DNA from: an uncultured bacterium
Lineage (GTDB): Bacteria; Actinomycetota; Coriobacteriia; Coriobacteriales; Coriobacteriaceae
DNA: 64,000 nt
Direction: 5' to 3'
NCBI GenBank assembly: GCA_905214525.1
Contig: CAJMMN010000005.1
Coordinates: 62,001 to 126,000 of the forward strand
The position numbers and the translations under genes were made by a program. This document shows positions 9,161 to 17,739 of this stretch, one piece after another (within the stretch, counting starts at the first letter, position 1; every line of letters starts with the position of its first letter). A model generated the notes under the pieces. The model did no database searches and was not told the origin of the DNA. It worked only from the letters and a program-made list of their open reading frames with translations.

Positions 9161-9760
9161 ATGGCAGAGCCGCTTACCGCTGGAATCACCCGCGACCGCG
9201 CGTTCGAACTGCTCAACGAGCACAACAAGGACCCGTTCCACATCACCCATGGCGAGACGGTCGAGGGCACTATGCGCTACTTTGCGCGCGAGTTCGACCC
9301 CGAGAACGAGGAGTTTTGGGGCATCGTCGGTCTGCTGCACGACCTGGATTGGGAGGAGCATGAGGACGACCCCATGAACCACACCATCTATGCTGCCGAG
9401 ATTCTTGAGGGCGAAGGTGCGTCTCCCGAGCTCATTCGCGCCATCCAGACGCACACGTCGGACTTCAACACCTCGCTGCCCAAACCCGGGCTGAAGATGG
9501 AAAAGATCCTATTTGCCTGCGATGAGCTCACCGGCCTGATCGGCGCTGCCGTCATCATGCGCCCGAGCAAGAGCGTTATGGACTTTACGACCAAGTCGCT
9601 CAAGAAGAAATTCAAGGATAAGCGCTTTGCCGCCGGCTGCTCGCGCGATGTAATTTCGCAGGGCGCCGAGATGCTCGGCTGGGAGCTCCCCGAGCTCTTT
9701 GACCGCACCATCGCGGCCATGCAGTCCTTCGCCCCCGACCGCGATACCTTCCAGGCCTAA
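9161..9760 (+). CDS. HD-domain hydrolase
   Basis: A 199-aa HD-superfamily protein, expected to be a metal-dependent phosphohydrolase. Candidate ligands are H30, the H60-D61 pair in GIVGLLHDLDWEEH, H98 in IQTHTSDF and D121 in FACDELTGLI, in the right order for the fold. The C-terminal third (KSLKKKFKDKRFAAG) resembles the small HD hydrolases often annotated only by domain. The substrate is unknown and the neighbours give no clue. It stands alone between two family-1 repeat hairpins, with an AAGGAGTCTCTT ribosome site before the ATG. Confidence 0.75.
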   Translation: MAEPLTAGITRDRAFELLNEHNKDPFHITHGETVEGTMRYFAREFDPENEEFWGIVGLLHDLDWEEHEDDPMNHTIYAAEILEGEGASPELIRAIQTHTSDFNTSLPKPGLKMEKILFACDELTGLIGAAVIMRPSKSVMDFTTKSLKKKFKDKRFAAGCSRDVISQGAEMLGWELPELFDRTIAAMQSFAPDRDTFQA

Positions 9761-9779
9761 CCTGCCGCTTCACCTAAAT

Positions 9780-9816
9780 AACCACCACAAAGGTGCCTGT
9801 CCCCTTTGTGGTGGTT
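9780..9816 (-). repeat. Family-1 palindromic repeat, copy 2
   Basis: Same arms, loop in the opposite orientation (GGTGCCTGTCCCC). Lies between the convergent HD-hydrolase and proA genes, so it can terminate both. Confidence 0.85.
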
Positions 9817-9832
9817 ATTGTTTGAGTGGGCG

Positions 9833-11119
9833 TTAGGGGCGGACCTGGCCGGTGCCGCGGAGCTTGTATTTGTAGGTGGTGAGGGCCTCGGCGGCGAAGG
9901 GGCCGCGGGCGTGGAGCTTTTGGGTCGAGATGCCGATCTCGGCGCCCAGGCCAAACTCGCCGCCGTCGGTGAAGCGCGTGCTGGCGTTGGCGTACACGGC
10001 CGAGGCATCGACCGCATCCAGGAAGCGCTCGCAAGCATCCGTGTCCTCGGCAACGATGGCCTCGGAGTGCATCGTGCCGTAGCGGTTGATGTGTGCGATG
10101 GCCTCGTCCTCGCTTGCCACGACCTTCACGCTCATCTCGAGCGCCAGGTACTCGCGACCCCAGTCCTCCTCAGTCGCGGCGACGTAGTCATCACCCTCGG
10201 CAAGCCCGGCATCGGCGCATGCGGCGCAGGTTGCCTCGTCGCCGTGAATGAGCACGCCGTGGTCGTGCAGCACGGCCACGACCGCAGGCAAAAACGCATC
10301 GGCCACAGCACGGTCGACCAGCAGCGACTCGGCGGCATTGCACACGCCTACGCGCTGGGTCTTGGCATTGACGATAATGTTGAGCGCTTTATCGAAGTCG
10401 GCGGATTCATGCACGTAGATGTGGCAGTTACCCGTACCCGTCTCGATCACCGGTACGAGCGACTCGCGCACGCAGCGCTGGATCAGGCCTGCACCGCCGC
10501 GCGGAATGAGTACGTCGACAACGCCGCGGAGCTTCATGAGCTCGCCAGTGGCCTCGCGGTCGGTGGACTCGATCATCGACACGGCCTCGCGCGGGAAGCC
10601 CTTGGCCTCGAGCGCATCGGCCAGCAGCTCGGCGATCATGGCACACGAGTGATAGGCCAGCGAGCCGCCGCGCAGAATGCAGGCGTTGCCGGTGCGGATG
10701 CAGATGCCTGCGGCGTCGGCCGTCACGTTGGGGCGCGCCTCGTAGACCATAGCGACCAGGCCCAACGGCACGCTCACGCGGGTGAGGTCCACGCCGCTTG
10801 CGAGTATGCGGTGGTCGAGCACGCGGCCCACGGGATCGGGCAGCTCGGCGAGCTTCTCCAAACCGGCGGCCATGCCCTCGACGCGCTCGGGCGTCAGCAG
10901 CAGGCGATCGAGCAGCCCGGCCGAGGTGCCCGCATCGCGCGCAGCGGACATATCGAGCTCGTTGGCGGCGACGATGGAGTCGACACCGTTGCGCAGTGCT
11001 GCGGCCATGGCGCGCACGGCCTCCTGGCGCTGCTCATCGCTCGCCGTGGCAAGCGAGGCCGACGCCGCCTTGGCGGCAACGGCAAGATCGTGGACATACG
11101 TGGCTATATCGACCGACAT
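9833..11119 (-). CDS. proA: Gamma-glutamyl phosphate reductase
   Basis: A 428-aa ProA, reducing gamma-glutamyl phosphate with NADPH to glutamate semialdehyde, the second step of proline synthesis. It has the aldehyde dehydrogenase fold: cofactor region PLGLVAMVYEARPNVTAD (about 118-135), the catalytic Cys260 in RVGVCNAAESLLVD, and FGLGAEIGISTQKLHARGP near the C-terminus. Length and motifs are standard. Unusually it is not fused or adjacent to proB; a divergently oriented prolyl aminopeptidase separates them. The start ATG (MSVDIATYV) has a GAGAAAGG ribosome site. Confidence 0.96.
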   Translation of the reverse strand: MSVDIATYVHDLAVAAKAASASLATASDEQRQEAVRAMAAALRNGVDSIVAANELDMSAARDAGTSAGLLDRLLLTPERVEGMAAGLEKLAELPDPVGRVLDHRILASGVDLTRVSVPLGLVAMVYEARPNVTADAAGICIRTGNACILRGGSLAYHSCAMIAELLADALEAKGFPREAVSMIESTDREATGELMKLRGVVDVLIPRGGAGLIQRCVRESLVPVIETGTGNCHIYVHESADFDKALNIIVNAKTQRVGVCNAAESLLVDRAVADAFLPAVVAVLHDHGVLIHGDEATCAACADAGLAEGDDYVAATEEDWGREYLALEMSVKVVASEDEAIAHINRYGTMHSEAIVAEDTDACERFLDAVDASAVYANASTRFTDGGEFGLGAEIGISTQKLHARGPFAAEALTTYKYKLRGTGQVRP

Positions 11120-11232
11120 GGGCGGCCCTTTCTCCTAGATGCTTGCCCACCATGGTAGCCGATTTGCACATACCTTCGTCTGCGGCGGTAGAATTGGTCA
11201 ACCCGAAACACCGCAACGAACGGAAGACTCAC

Positions 11233-12651
11233 ATGGCCCTCATCACTTCGTACCACGTCCCCGGCCTTTACGTCGAGGACCACAGCATCGACGTCCCCCT
11301 TGACTGGCGCGGCCTGGAGCCGATGCTCCTAGCCGTCGGCAGCACCATGCGCCGCGGCGCCATGCCGGCACCCATCGCCGGCGCGCCCGAGAGCATCAAG
11401 CTCTTCTACCGCGTGGTTTGCGCACCCGACCGCATCAACGACGATCTGCCGCTACTCCTGTTTTTGCAGGGCGGCCCCGGCGGCGAGAGCCCGCGTCCGC
11501 TGTCGCCCACAAGCGACGGCTGGATCGAGGAGGCCGTCAAGCACTTCCGCGTAATCCTTCCCGACCAGCGCGGCACCGGACGCAGTAGCTGCGTGGACGG
11601 ACGCACGATCAAGGCACTGGGCGAGCGCGCCGAGGCAGCCGGCGCCGATACAGCCCGCTCACAGGCGGACTTCCTCAAGCGCCACCTCGCCAGCTCCATC
11701 GTGCGCGATTTTGAGTACCTGCGCCTGGTGGGCTTTGGCGGCAAGCCCTGGGTCACACTCGGGCAGAGCTACGGCGGCTTTTTGACGCTGAGCTACCTGT
11801 CGCTCTTCCCCGAGGGCGTGACGGCGAGCTTTACCTGCGGCGGCATTCCGCACGTGCCGGCGAGCGCAAGCGAGGTCTACACGCACACCTTCCCGCGCAT
11901 GGCCGCCAAGACGCAGCAGTATTACGACCGCTACCCCGCCGACGTCGAGCGCGTGGCAGCCCTGGCCGATGCGCTCGAGGCACAGAAGCCCGTGCTGCCC
12001 GACGGCTCGCCGATGACGGTCGAGCGCCTACAGCTCATGGGCAGCGACTTTGGCATGAAGCCGAGCTTTGAACGCATGCATTGGATTATCGATCACGCTT
12101 TTGTTGATGGCGACGGCACGCTGACCTGCAACGCCTCGGTATCTGACAGCTTCTTGATGCGCGCCTTCGAGCGCACCAACACTCGCACGAATCCGCTGTA
12201 CTGGACGCTGCAGGAGTTCATATACGCCGACGGTAACACTATGCCCATTGGCTGGGCCGCGGCTGAAGAGAAGGCTCACCGCGCCGAGTTCGACACCCTC
12301 GCGCGCCCGCTCATGTTTACCGGCGAGGCCATGTTCCCGTGGATGTTTGAGCAGATGCCCGAGCTCAAGCCCTTCAAGCCCGCCATGGACCTGCTGATGG
12401 AAGACACCAGCTGGGATAAAATCTACGACCCGAAGCGACTGGCGTGCAACGAGGTGCCCCTGCAGGCCGCAGTGTATTTCGACGACATGTACGTGGATTC
12501 GGGCCTGCAGCTTGATACGCTCAGCCGCGTGGGCAACTCGCATGCCTGGGTGACCAACGAGTTCGAGCACGACGGTCTGCACGGCAGCGTGGTGTTCAAG
12601 CACCTCTTCGACGAAGCACTCAACCGCGGAGACCTGCGCCGGATCTTCTAG
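11233..12651 (+). CDS. pip: Prolyl aminopeptidase-like alpha/beta hydrolase
   Basis: A ~472-aa S33-family hydrolase that probably removes N-terminal proline from peptides. The oxyanion-hole motif is LFLQGGPGG (about 76-84), DQRGTGRSS follows at 111-119, and the nucleophile is Ser179 in LGQSYGG. DSGLQLD and HAWVTNEFEHDGLHG towards the C-terminus supply a likely catalytic Asp and His. A reading frame extends far upstream, but it would overlap proA; GGAAG sits before this ATG and the family N-terminus fits. At 472 aa it resembles the long prolyl aminopeptidases rather than the ~310-aa type. Its position between proA and proB suggests a proline-supply role. Confidence 0.85.
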   Translation: MALITSYHVPGLYVEDHSIDVPLDWRGLEPMLLAVGSTMRRGAMPAPIAGAPESIKLFYRVVCAPDRINDDLPLLLFLQGGPGGESPRPLSPTSDGWIEEAVKHFRVILPDQRGTGRSSCVDGRTIKALGERAEAAGADTARSQADFLKRHLASSIVRDFEYLRLVGFGGKPWVTLGQSYGGFLTLSYLSLFPEGVTASFTCGGIPHVPASASEVYTHTFPRMAAKTQQYYDRYPADVERVAALADALEAQKPVLPDGSPMTVERLQLMGSDFGMKPSFERMHWIIDHAFVDGDGTLTCNASVSDSFLMRAFERTNTRTNPLYWTLQEFIYADGNTMPIGWAAAEEKAHRAEFDTLARPLMFTGEAMFPWMFEQMPELKPFKPAMDLLMEDTSWDKIYDPKRLACNEVPLQAAVYFDDMYVDSGLQLDTLSRVGNSHAWVTNEFEHDGLHGSVVFKHLFDEALNRGDLRRIF

Positions 12652-12652
12652 C

Positions 12653-12705
12653 AAAGGAGTGTCCCCACCTGCCGGCACATAAGGAACGTCCCCAAGTGCC
12701 GGCAC
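12653..12705. repeat. Family-2 repeat (GTCCCC...TGCCGGCAC), two units
   Basis: AAAGGAGTGTCCCCACC-TGCCGGCAC followed by AAGGAACGTCCCCAAG-TGCCGGCAC. The same unit recurs near 25341 and 62744. Confidence 0.8.
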
Positions 12706-12706
12706 G

Positions 12707-12750
12707 AGAAAGACAGCGCTGCGGGAAACGATCCGCAGCGCTGTCTTTCT
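12707..12750. terminator. Bidirectional terminator between pip and proB
   Basis: AGAAAGACAGCGCTGCGG / CCGCAGCGCTGTCTTTCT, a perfect 18-bp inverted repeat with a short loop between the convergent genes. Confidence 0.9.
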
Positions 12751-13878
12751 TTATGCAAATACGATCAAGTTATCCCTGTGTATCGCCGGCTTCTCGGCCA
12801 GGTTAGCGAGCAGGCGGTTGCTGGCGATCTGGTCCTGGCGGCGTCCGGCTGCAAGCTCCAGCACGTCCGAATCGGCCTCGGCGATACCGCGGGCGACGAC
12901 CATGCCGCTCGGGTCGCACACGTCGAGCACATCGCCCTCGGCAAACTGGCCATCGACCTCGCGAATACCCACCGCAAGCAGGGAAGAGCCACGGCTGACC
13001 AGCGCCTTCGCGGCACCATCATCGACCGTCACCGAGCCATGCGCCTTGTCGCCCAGTGCGATCCACAGCTTGCGGGGTGCGATGTCCAGACGCTCCGCCG
13101 GCGGATCGAACAGCGTGCCCACGCTCTCGCCGCGGGCGAGGCGCACGAGCGCATCGGGCTCCTCGCCCGAGCAAATCACGCTCTGAATGCCCGCCGTCAT
13201 CAGGATGCGGCTCGCGCGGATCTTGGTAATCATGCCGCCCGTGCCCACCGATGTGGAAGAATCGCCCGCCGAGGCAATAATCTTGGCATCGATCTTATGC
13301 ACGACAGGAACAAACTCGGCCGTGGGGTCCTCATGCGGATTGGCAGTATAGAGACCATCGATGTCCGAGAGCGTCACGCACAGATCGGCAGAAACCAGGC
13401 AGCTCACAAGCGCCGCCAGTGTGTCGTTGTCGCCAAACTTGATCTCGTCGACGGTGACGGTATCGTTCTCGTTGACGACCGGCACCACGCCCAGCTCAAC
13501 CAGGCGCAGCAGGGCGTCGCGCGCGTGCAGGTAGGACGTGCGGCGGGCCGTATCGTGGCGCGTGAGCAGCACGAGCGAGGTGAGCAGGTCGCGCGTATGG
13601 AACTCCTCGTCGTAGGCCGACGAGATGATGCACTGACCGGCCGAGGCGCAGGCCTGTAAGCTCGGAAGGTCGCCGACCGGCTTGTGGTCGAAGCCCAACA
13701 CGGGATAGCCACAGGCGATAGCGCCCGAGCTCACCACAACCAGACGCCAGCCGAGCTTGCGCAGCGCTGCGGCCTGATCGGCAAGTCCGCCGATAAAGGC
13801 GCGGTTGACCTTGCCATCGGCACCCACCACCGTGGACGAACCGATCTTTACCACCATCGTTTTATAAGAAGTCGTCAT
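12751..13878 (-). CDS. proB: Glutamate 5-kinase
   Basis: A 375-aa ProB, phosphorylating glutamate to gamma-glutamyl phosphate, the first step of proline synthesis. The amino-acid kinase domain fills about residues 1-255 (VVKIGSSTV at the start, VVSSGAIACG, VNENDTVTVDEIKFGDND, TLSDIDGLYTANP, GTGGMITKIRAS). A C-terminal PUA domain follows (about 275-365), as in full-length bacterial ProB. The enzyme is normally feedback-inhibited by proline through the kinase domain. It has its own strong terminator and is probably transcribed alone, apart from proA. Confidence 0.95.
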   Translation of the reverse strand: MTTSYKTMVVKIGSSTVVGADGKVNRAFIGGLADQAAALRKLGWRLVVVSSGAIACGYPVLGFDHKPVGDLPSLQACASAGQCIISSAYDEEFHTRDLLTSLVLLTRHDTARRTSYLHARDALLRLVELGVVPVVNENDTVTVDEIKFGDNDTLAALVSCLVSADLCVTLSDIDGLYTANPHEDPTAEFVPVVHKIDAKIIASAGDSSTSVGTGGMITKIRASRILMTAGIQSVICSGEEPDALVRLARGESVGTLFDPPAERLDIAPRKLWIALGDKAHGSVTVDDGAAKALVSRGSSLLAVGIREVDGQFAEGDVLDVCDPSGMVVARGIAEADSDVLELAAGRRQDQIASNRLLANLAEKPAIHRDNLIVFA

Positions 13879-13957
13879 ACGTCAAACCAATCAACTGTTC
13901 AGCGAACGGCCGAGCCGGCGGCCAGGGAAGCGTGACTCGCCCCTACCGCCCAAGGAA

Positions 13958-15463
13958 TTAGTGGGCCCAGGGAAAGGCAGAGGCCGCGGCCATGTTCTTA
14001 CGCACGAGCTCGTCGCGCACCTGAGCCAGGCCCTGCTCCATACCCACCACATAGGTCTGCGGGTACAGGAAGCGCTTGAAAGCTGCGTCCAGATGGTCGA
14101 GCGCCCAAGCACAGCGCTCGCGCGCGTCCTGGATGCTCTCACGCGGAGCCACCGCACTGCCATCGCGCACGATCGGCACCAGCAGCTCGCGATACTCAAG
14201 TTCGGACACGTCGGTCACCAGGGCGGCATCGTTCACGGCCACAAGGGTATTGCCGCGCGCGGCGCCCTCCCCTGCCAGATGGTCCTCGTCATAAATCATG
14301 TCGCAAACCGGGCCGCCAAAGCCGTCGTAATAGCGTCGTACGCGCTGAACACCGGGAATTGTGCGCTTGTAGGGCTGCTCGGAGAGCTTCACCACCGGCG
14401 TCCACGGGTCCGTCTCACTCGCACGGCGGGCGGAAAGCTTGTACACGCCGCCCAGCGCCGGCTGGTCATAGCAGGTCGCAAGCTTGGTACCCACGCCAAA
14501 GCTATCGATGGGCGCGCCCTGGTCGAGCAGTGACTGAATCGTGTACTCATCCAGATCGTTAGAAACCGAGATCCCCACATAGGGCAGGCCCTCGGCATCA
14601 AAACGGCCACGAACATACTTGGAGAGCTTGGCGAGGTCGCCCGAGTCAATGCGAATAGCCGACAGACGCTCGCCCACCGCCTCCATCTCCTTGGCAACCG
14701 TAATGGCATGCTCGCAACCCTCGCGTACGTCGTAGGTGTCGATGAGCAGCGTGCAGTTCTTGGGACTCGACTTAGCAAAAGCCCGGAATGCCTCGAGCTC
14801 GGAGTCGAAGCTCATCACCCAGCTGTGCGCATGCGTGCCAAAGACGGGAATACCGTAGCGGCGGCCGGCGAGCACATTGGACGTAGAGGAGCAGCCGGCA
14901 ACGTAGCTCGCGCGCGCGACGGCCAAGCCGCCATCGGGACCCTGAGCGCGGCGCAGGCCAAACTCGGCAACGGGACGGCCGTCCGCCGCCAGCACCACGC
15001 GCGCCGTCTTGGTGGCGACAAGCGTCTGGAACCCAACGATGTTGAGCAGCGCCGTCTCAAGCAGCTGGCACTCCAGCGCGGGGCCGGTGACGCGAACCAT
15101 GGGCTCGCGCGGAAAGACGAGCTCGCCCTCGGGCACGGCGTCGATGTTTACATGCGCACGAAAATCGCGCAGGTAGTCGAGGAATCCAGGCTTGAACATC
15201 GCGCCGCCGGCCGGGGCCTGGAGCGAGGCGAGGTAGTCGATGTCCTCGGGCGTAAAGCGCAGATTCTCGACCAGCTCGGGCAGTTCGGCGGTGCCGCACA
15301 TGACGGCATAGGCGCTGCCAAAAGGATGGTCGCGGTAAAACGCGGTAAAACAACCCTGCTCATTGGCCTTGCCGCTCTCCCACAGGCCCTGGGCCATAGT
15401 GAGCTCGTACAGATCGGTGAGCATTGCAATGTCGGTGGGATGCGAGATGTCGGTCAAAGCCAT
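13958..15463 (-). CDS. pncB: Nicotinate phosphoribosyltransferase
   Basis: A 501-aa enzyme joining nicotinate to PRPP to form nicotinate mononucleotide, the salvage entry to NAD. Recognisable stretches are DLYELTMAQGLWESGKANEQGCFTAFYR at the N-terminus, EFGLRRAQGPDGG with its conserved Arg, AHSWVMSF, the IRIDSGDLAKL segment and GVGTKLATCYDQPALGGVYKL in the phosphate-binding region. The length matches the long, Gram-positive form. AAAGGTCG precedes the ATG. It may be cotranscribed with the upstream coiled-coil membrane protein (85 bp gap), although their functions look unrelated. Confidence 0.93.
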   Translation of the reverse strand: MALTDISHPTDIAMLTDLYELTMAQGLWESGKANEQGCFTAFYRDHPFGSAYAVMCGTAELPELVENLRFTPEDIDYLASLQAPAGGAMFKPGFLDYLRDFRAHVNIDAVPEGELVFPREPMVRVTGPALECQLLETALLNIVGFQTLVATKTARVVLAADGRPVAEFGLRRAQGPDGGLAVARASYVAGCSSTSNVLAGRRYGIPVFGTHAHSWVMSFDSELEAFRAFAKSSPKNCTLLIDTYDVREGCEHAITVAKEMEAVGERLSAIRIDSGDLAKLSKYVRGRFDAEGLPYVGISVSNDLDEYTIQSLLDQGAPIDSFGVGTKLATCYDQPALGGVYKLSARRASETDPWTPVVKLSEQPYKRTIPGVQRVRRYYDGFGGPVCDMIYDEDHLAGEGAARGNTLVAVNDAALVTDVSELEYRELLVPIVRDGSAVAPRESIQDARERCAWALDHLDAAFKRFLYPQTYVVGMEQGLAQVRDELVRKNMAAASAFPWAH

Positions 15464-15547
15464 GGGGCGACCTTTCGGATGCGTTGTGCAGAGGTTGAGG
15501 GTTGGAAAAGGGCAGAGTGTTCGGGCATGGCACCCAGCGCGAATGGG

Positions 15548-15988
15548 CTAGAGCAGGCCCATGCTGGTCAGGATCGTGTAGCCCATAAAGATGACAAACG
15601 CGATGAGGGCAAGGACAATGATGATTTTTTGAGCCGGCGCCATGCCAGGGATCTCGTTCTCGCCCGTAGGCTCCTTGGAGGTGACCATGCGCTGGGCAAA
15701 GGTCATCTCGTCACGGCTCGGCTTGGGCTCGACGGACTTGGAACGAGCGACCTTTTTAGGCTGAGGTTTAGGTGCGGTGGGCGCGGGCTTCGCGGCGGCG
15801 GGCTTGGGCGCGGGGGCGACGTTCGCGGCGGCCTCCTCGGCCTTCGCACGCTCGGCACGCAGGGCGGCCAGCTCCTCACGCTCGCGGCGTGCCTCTTCCT
15901 GGGCCTCGCGACGAGCTTTCTCGGCGCGGAGCTCTTCCAACTCGGCGCGTTCCTCGGCAGACAGTGGTTGGGACTCAAGCTTGGCCAT
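15548..15988 (-). CDS. Tail-anchored coiled-coil membrane protein, unknown function
   Basis: A ~146-aa protein with no family I can name. Residues 8-55 form a charged Glu/Arg/Ala-rich coiled coil. A Pro/Ala/Lys linker follows (about 58-90). One hydrophobic helix (KIIIVLALIAFVIFMGYTILTSM) ends the protein, predicting a tail anchor with the coiled coil in the cytoplasm. The internal ATG was chosen because AAAGGG lies seven bases before it; the longer form starts with an implausible peptide. It lies directly downstream of tRNA-Ala on the same strand. Confidence 0.65.
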   Translation of the reverse strand: MAKLESQPLSAEERAELEELRAEKARREAQEEARREREELAALRAERAKAEEAAANVAPAPKPAAAKPAPTAPKPQPKKVARSKSVEPKPSRDEMTFAQRMVTSKEPTGENEIPGMAPAQKIIIVLALIAFVIFMGYTILTSMGLL

Positions 15989-16052
15989 GGTACAGCCCTT
16001 TCTTTTAAAAAAAGCCGCCGACACAATGTCAGCGGCTTATCAAATCCAAGGG

Positions 16053-16125
16053 TGGAGACGAAGGGAGTCGAACCCTCGGCCTCTGCCATGCGACGGCAGC
16101 GCTCTCCCAACTGAGCTACGTCCCC
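16053..16125 (-). tRNA. tRNA-Ala (anticodon CGC)
   Basis: The minus strand folds into a full cloverleaf. The acceptor GGGGACG pairs with CGTCTCC and contains the G3-U70 pair that identifies alanine tRNAs. The D-arm contains AGCTCAGTTGGGAGAGC, the anticodon stem is CTGCC/GGCAG with loop GTCGCAT (anticodon CGC, codon GCG), and the T-loop is GGTTCGACT. The 3' CCA is not encoded. Confidence 0.95.
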
Positions 16126-16231
16126 AAGACAAGTTGATATTTTACCTACGGCTCGCCAACTGTCAACGCCCAATACCCAGTCTTTTTGGGACGCGGCTAT
16201 TTTGACAACTTTTCGAGCAGGCGATCCTCTC

Positions 16232-16265
16232 GATGATTTTTTAATCCCCGTCCCAGAAAAATCAT
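16232..16265 (-). terminator. Terminator after the radical SAM gene (repeated element)
   Basis: ATGATTTTT / AGAAAAATCAT arms around TAATCCCCGTCCC. It lies 12 bp past the radical SAM stop. An almost identical sequence occurs at 28971-29003. Confidence 0.6.
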
Positions 16266-16276
16266 CGGCGAGCGCA

Positions 16277-17215
16277 CTACTTTGCGCTGGTGAGGACGCC
16301 GGTGGTGTCGAACGCCGGGGTGAAGCTCTCGTCTACCGCTCCACCTTCTTGCCAAAACATCGTCGTAAAGCCCAGGTCGTCGGCATGGTCGAGCACCTGC
16401 TCGTACTCCTCGCGCGTCACGGCGCGCGCCAGGTCGCCGCCTTGTTCGCGCATGAGGGCATTGGGCGTGTACTGGTTCATGACCGAGATCGGCACGTCGC
16501 CCATCGTCTGCCACACCAGGTCCAACACGCGGCACGAATCGTCCGCATGCCCCGGCAGCACCAGATGACGCACGATTATGCCGCGCTTCATGAGCCCGTC
16601 CCCGTCTACCAGCTCTCCCCCGCGGCGCTCAATTTCGCGCGCCATCTGGGCCAGACCCGACACAGCCACGCGCGGGTAGTCCTTAATATGAGAGAGTGAC
16701 TGCGCAAGCGCCGCATTGGCATACTTAAAGTCGGTAAGCCACACGTCGACCAAATCGCCGAGCGCCGCCACGGCACTCGCACGCTCATAACCGCTCGTGT
16801 TGTAGACGATTGGAATGACCAGTCCGCGCTCCCGAGCTGCGGCAATCGCGGCCGGCAGCAGGTGAGCATAATGCGTCGCCGTCACCAGATTGATGTTATT
16901 GGCACCTTGGTCCTGCAGCTCCAGCATAATCTCGACCAGGCGCTCGGGCGAAATCTCAAGCCCAAAATTGCCCGTCGAGATCTCGTGGTTCTGGCAATAG
17001 ATACATTTGAGCGAACAGCCGCTAAAGAAAATCGTACCCGAGCCGGCCTCGCCCGAAATGGGCGGCTCCTCCCACATATGGAGCGCCGCGCGGGCCACCT
17101 TGAGCGTGTCATCGGCACCGCATACGCCGTGCGCACCCTCGTCGCGCACCGCACCGCAACGGCGCGGACACAAATGGCAGGCGGGCGAAAAAAGTTCGGT
17201 CAACGGCGTCGACAT
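16277..17215 (-). CDS. Radical SAM protein, PflA/PflX-like
   Basis: A ~312-aa radical SAM enzyme related to pyruvate formate-lyase activases. The 4Fe-4S site that binds S-adenosylmethionine is C67-C71-C74 (FFSGCSLKCIYCQN). Four more cysteines at about 13, 16, 20 and 32 (CHLCPRRC...VCG) suggest an N-terminal auxiliary metal or Fe-S site, as in the PflX/COG1313 group rather than classical PflA. No glycyl-radical enzyme lies next to it, so the partner is unknown. The frame could start at an upstream TTG; the ATG used here (MSTPLTELF) has GGAG nine bases before it. The gene is alone, with a terminator. Confidence 0.8.
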   Translation of the reverse strand: MSTPLTELFSPACHLCPRRCGAVRDEGAHGVCGADDTLKVARAALHMWEEPPISGEAGSGTIFFSGCSLKCIYCQNHEISTGNFGLEISPERLVEIMLELQDQGANNINLVTATHYAHLLPAAIAAARERGLVIPIVYNTSGYERASAVAALGDLVDVWLTDFKYANAALAQSLSHIKDYPRVAVSGLAQMAREIERRGGELVDGDGLMKRGIIVRHLVLPGHADDSCRVLDLVWQTMGDVPISVMNQYTPNALMREQGGDLARAVTREEYEQVLDHADDLGFTTMFWQEGGAVDESFTPAFDTTGVLTSAK

Positions 17216-17339
17216 AAAAACATGCTCCAAAACAACGATTCAGCAGCTCAAACGTAAAGGGACCAACCGCACAGACGGCTCGAGCCCAAGGCGCCGTAAT
17301 CGTCCGACACGATTTTTGTAATGTCAAGACTGGAATCGA

Positions 17340-17510
17340 TAAAGTGCCGCTTTATGATGTAGGTATTCCGCCCCCCGCGGAGCAACTGGGTGAACCGTCG
17401 CGTTTATTTAGGGAGCCCACACAGTCGTACCTAGTACAGGTATCCTTCGTTGTTAAGGACGCTGGAACAGTCGATGAGGGCACCCACCTGTTTTAGGTGG
17501 GTTCATTTTC
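17340..17510 (+). ncRNA. Candidate 6S RNA
   Basis: A 524-bp gene-free gap contains a compact structured stretch. It has GTACCTAGTACAGGTAT and TCCTTCGTTGTTAAGGA hairpins, then GGCACCCACCTGTTTTAGGTGGGTTCATTTT, which is a rho-independent terminator. The closing segment and general arrangement resemble 6S RNA genes of Gram-positive bacteria as I remember them. 6S RNA binds RNA polymerase to damp transcription in stationary phase. The 5' end is uncertain. The rest of the gap (17216-17339 and 17511-17739) shows no other gene. Confidence 0.45.
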
Positions 17511-17739
17511 GTAACGTGGGGGGTGGTTTTTATTTGCCGAAAACCACCATTACAGCCCATATGGATCCCCGCCGGTATCCCGACAATCCATCGACAACAT
17601 CCCAATATCTGGTAAGCGCGTGATTATCGCTGCGTGCAATTCCATGCACCCCCCTTGGTCGAGTATCATGGTTCGGCTATGCCCTTTGCGCTTAGCAACC
17701 TTTGACCTTTTCCTTCGACGCTTGGCGGTTTTTAGATTC

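Noticed and set aside
9806..11158. A 450-codon frame antisense to proA
   Set aside because: It is a shadow of proA with no recognisable domain.
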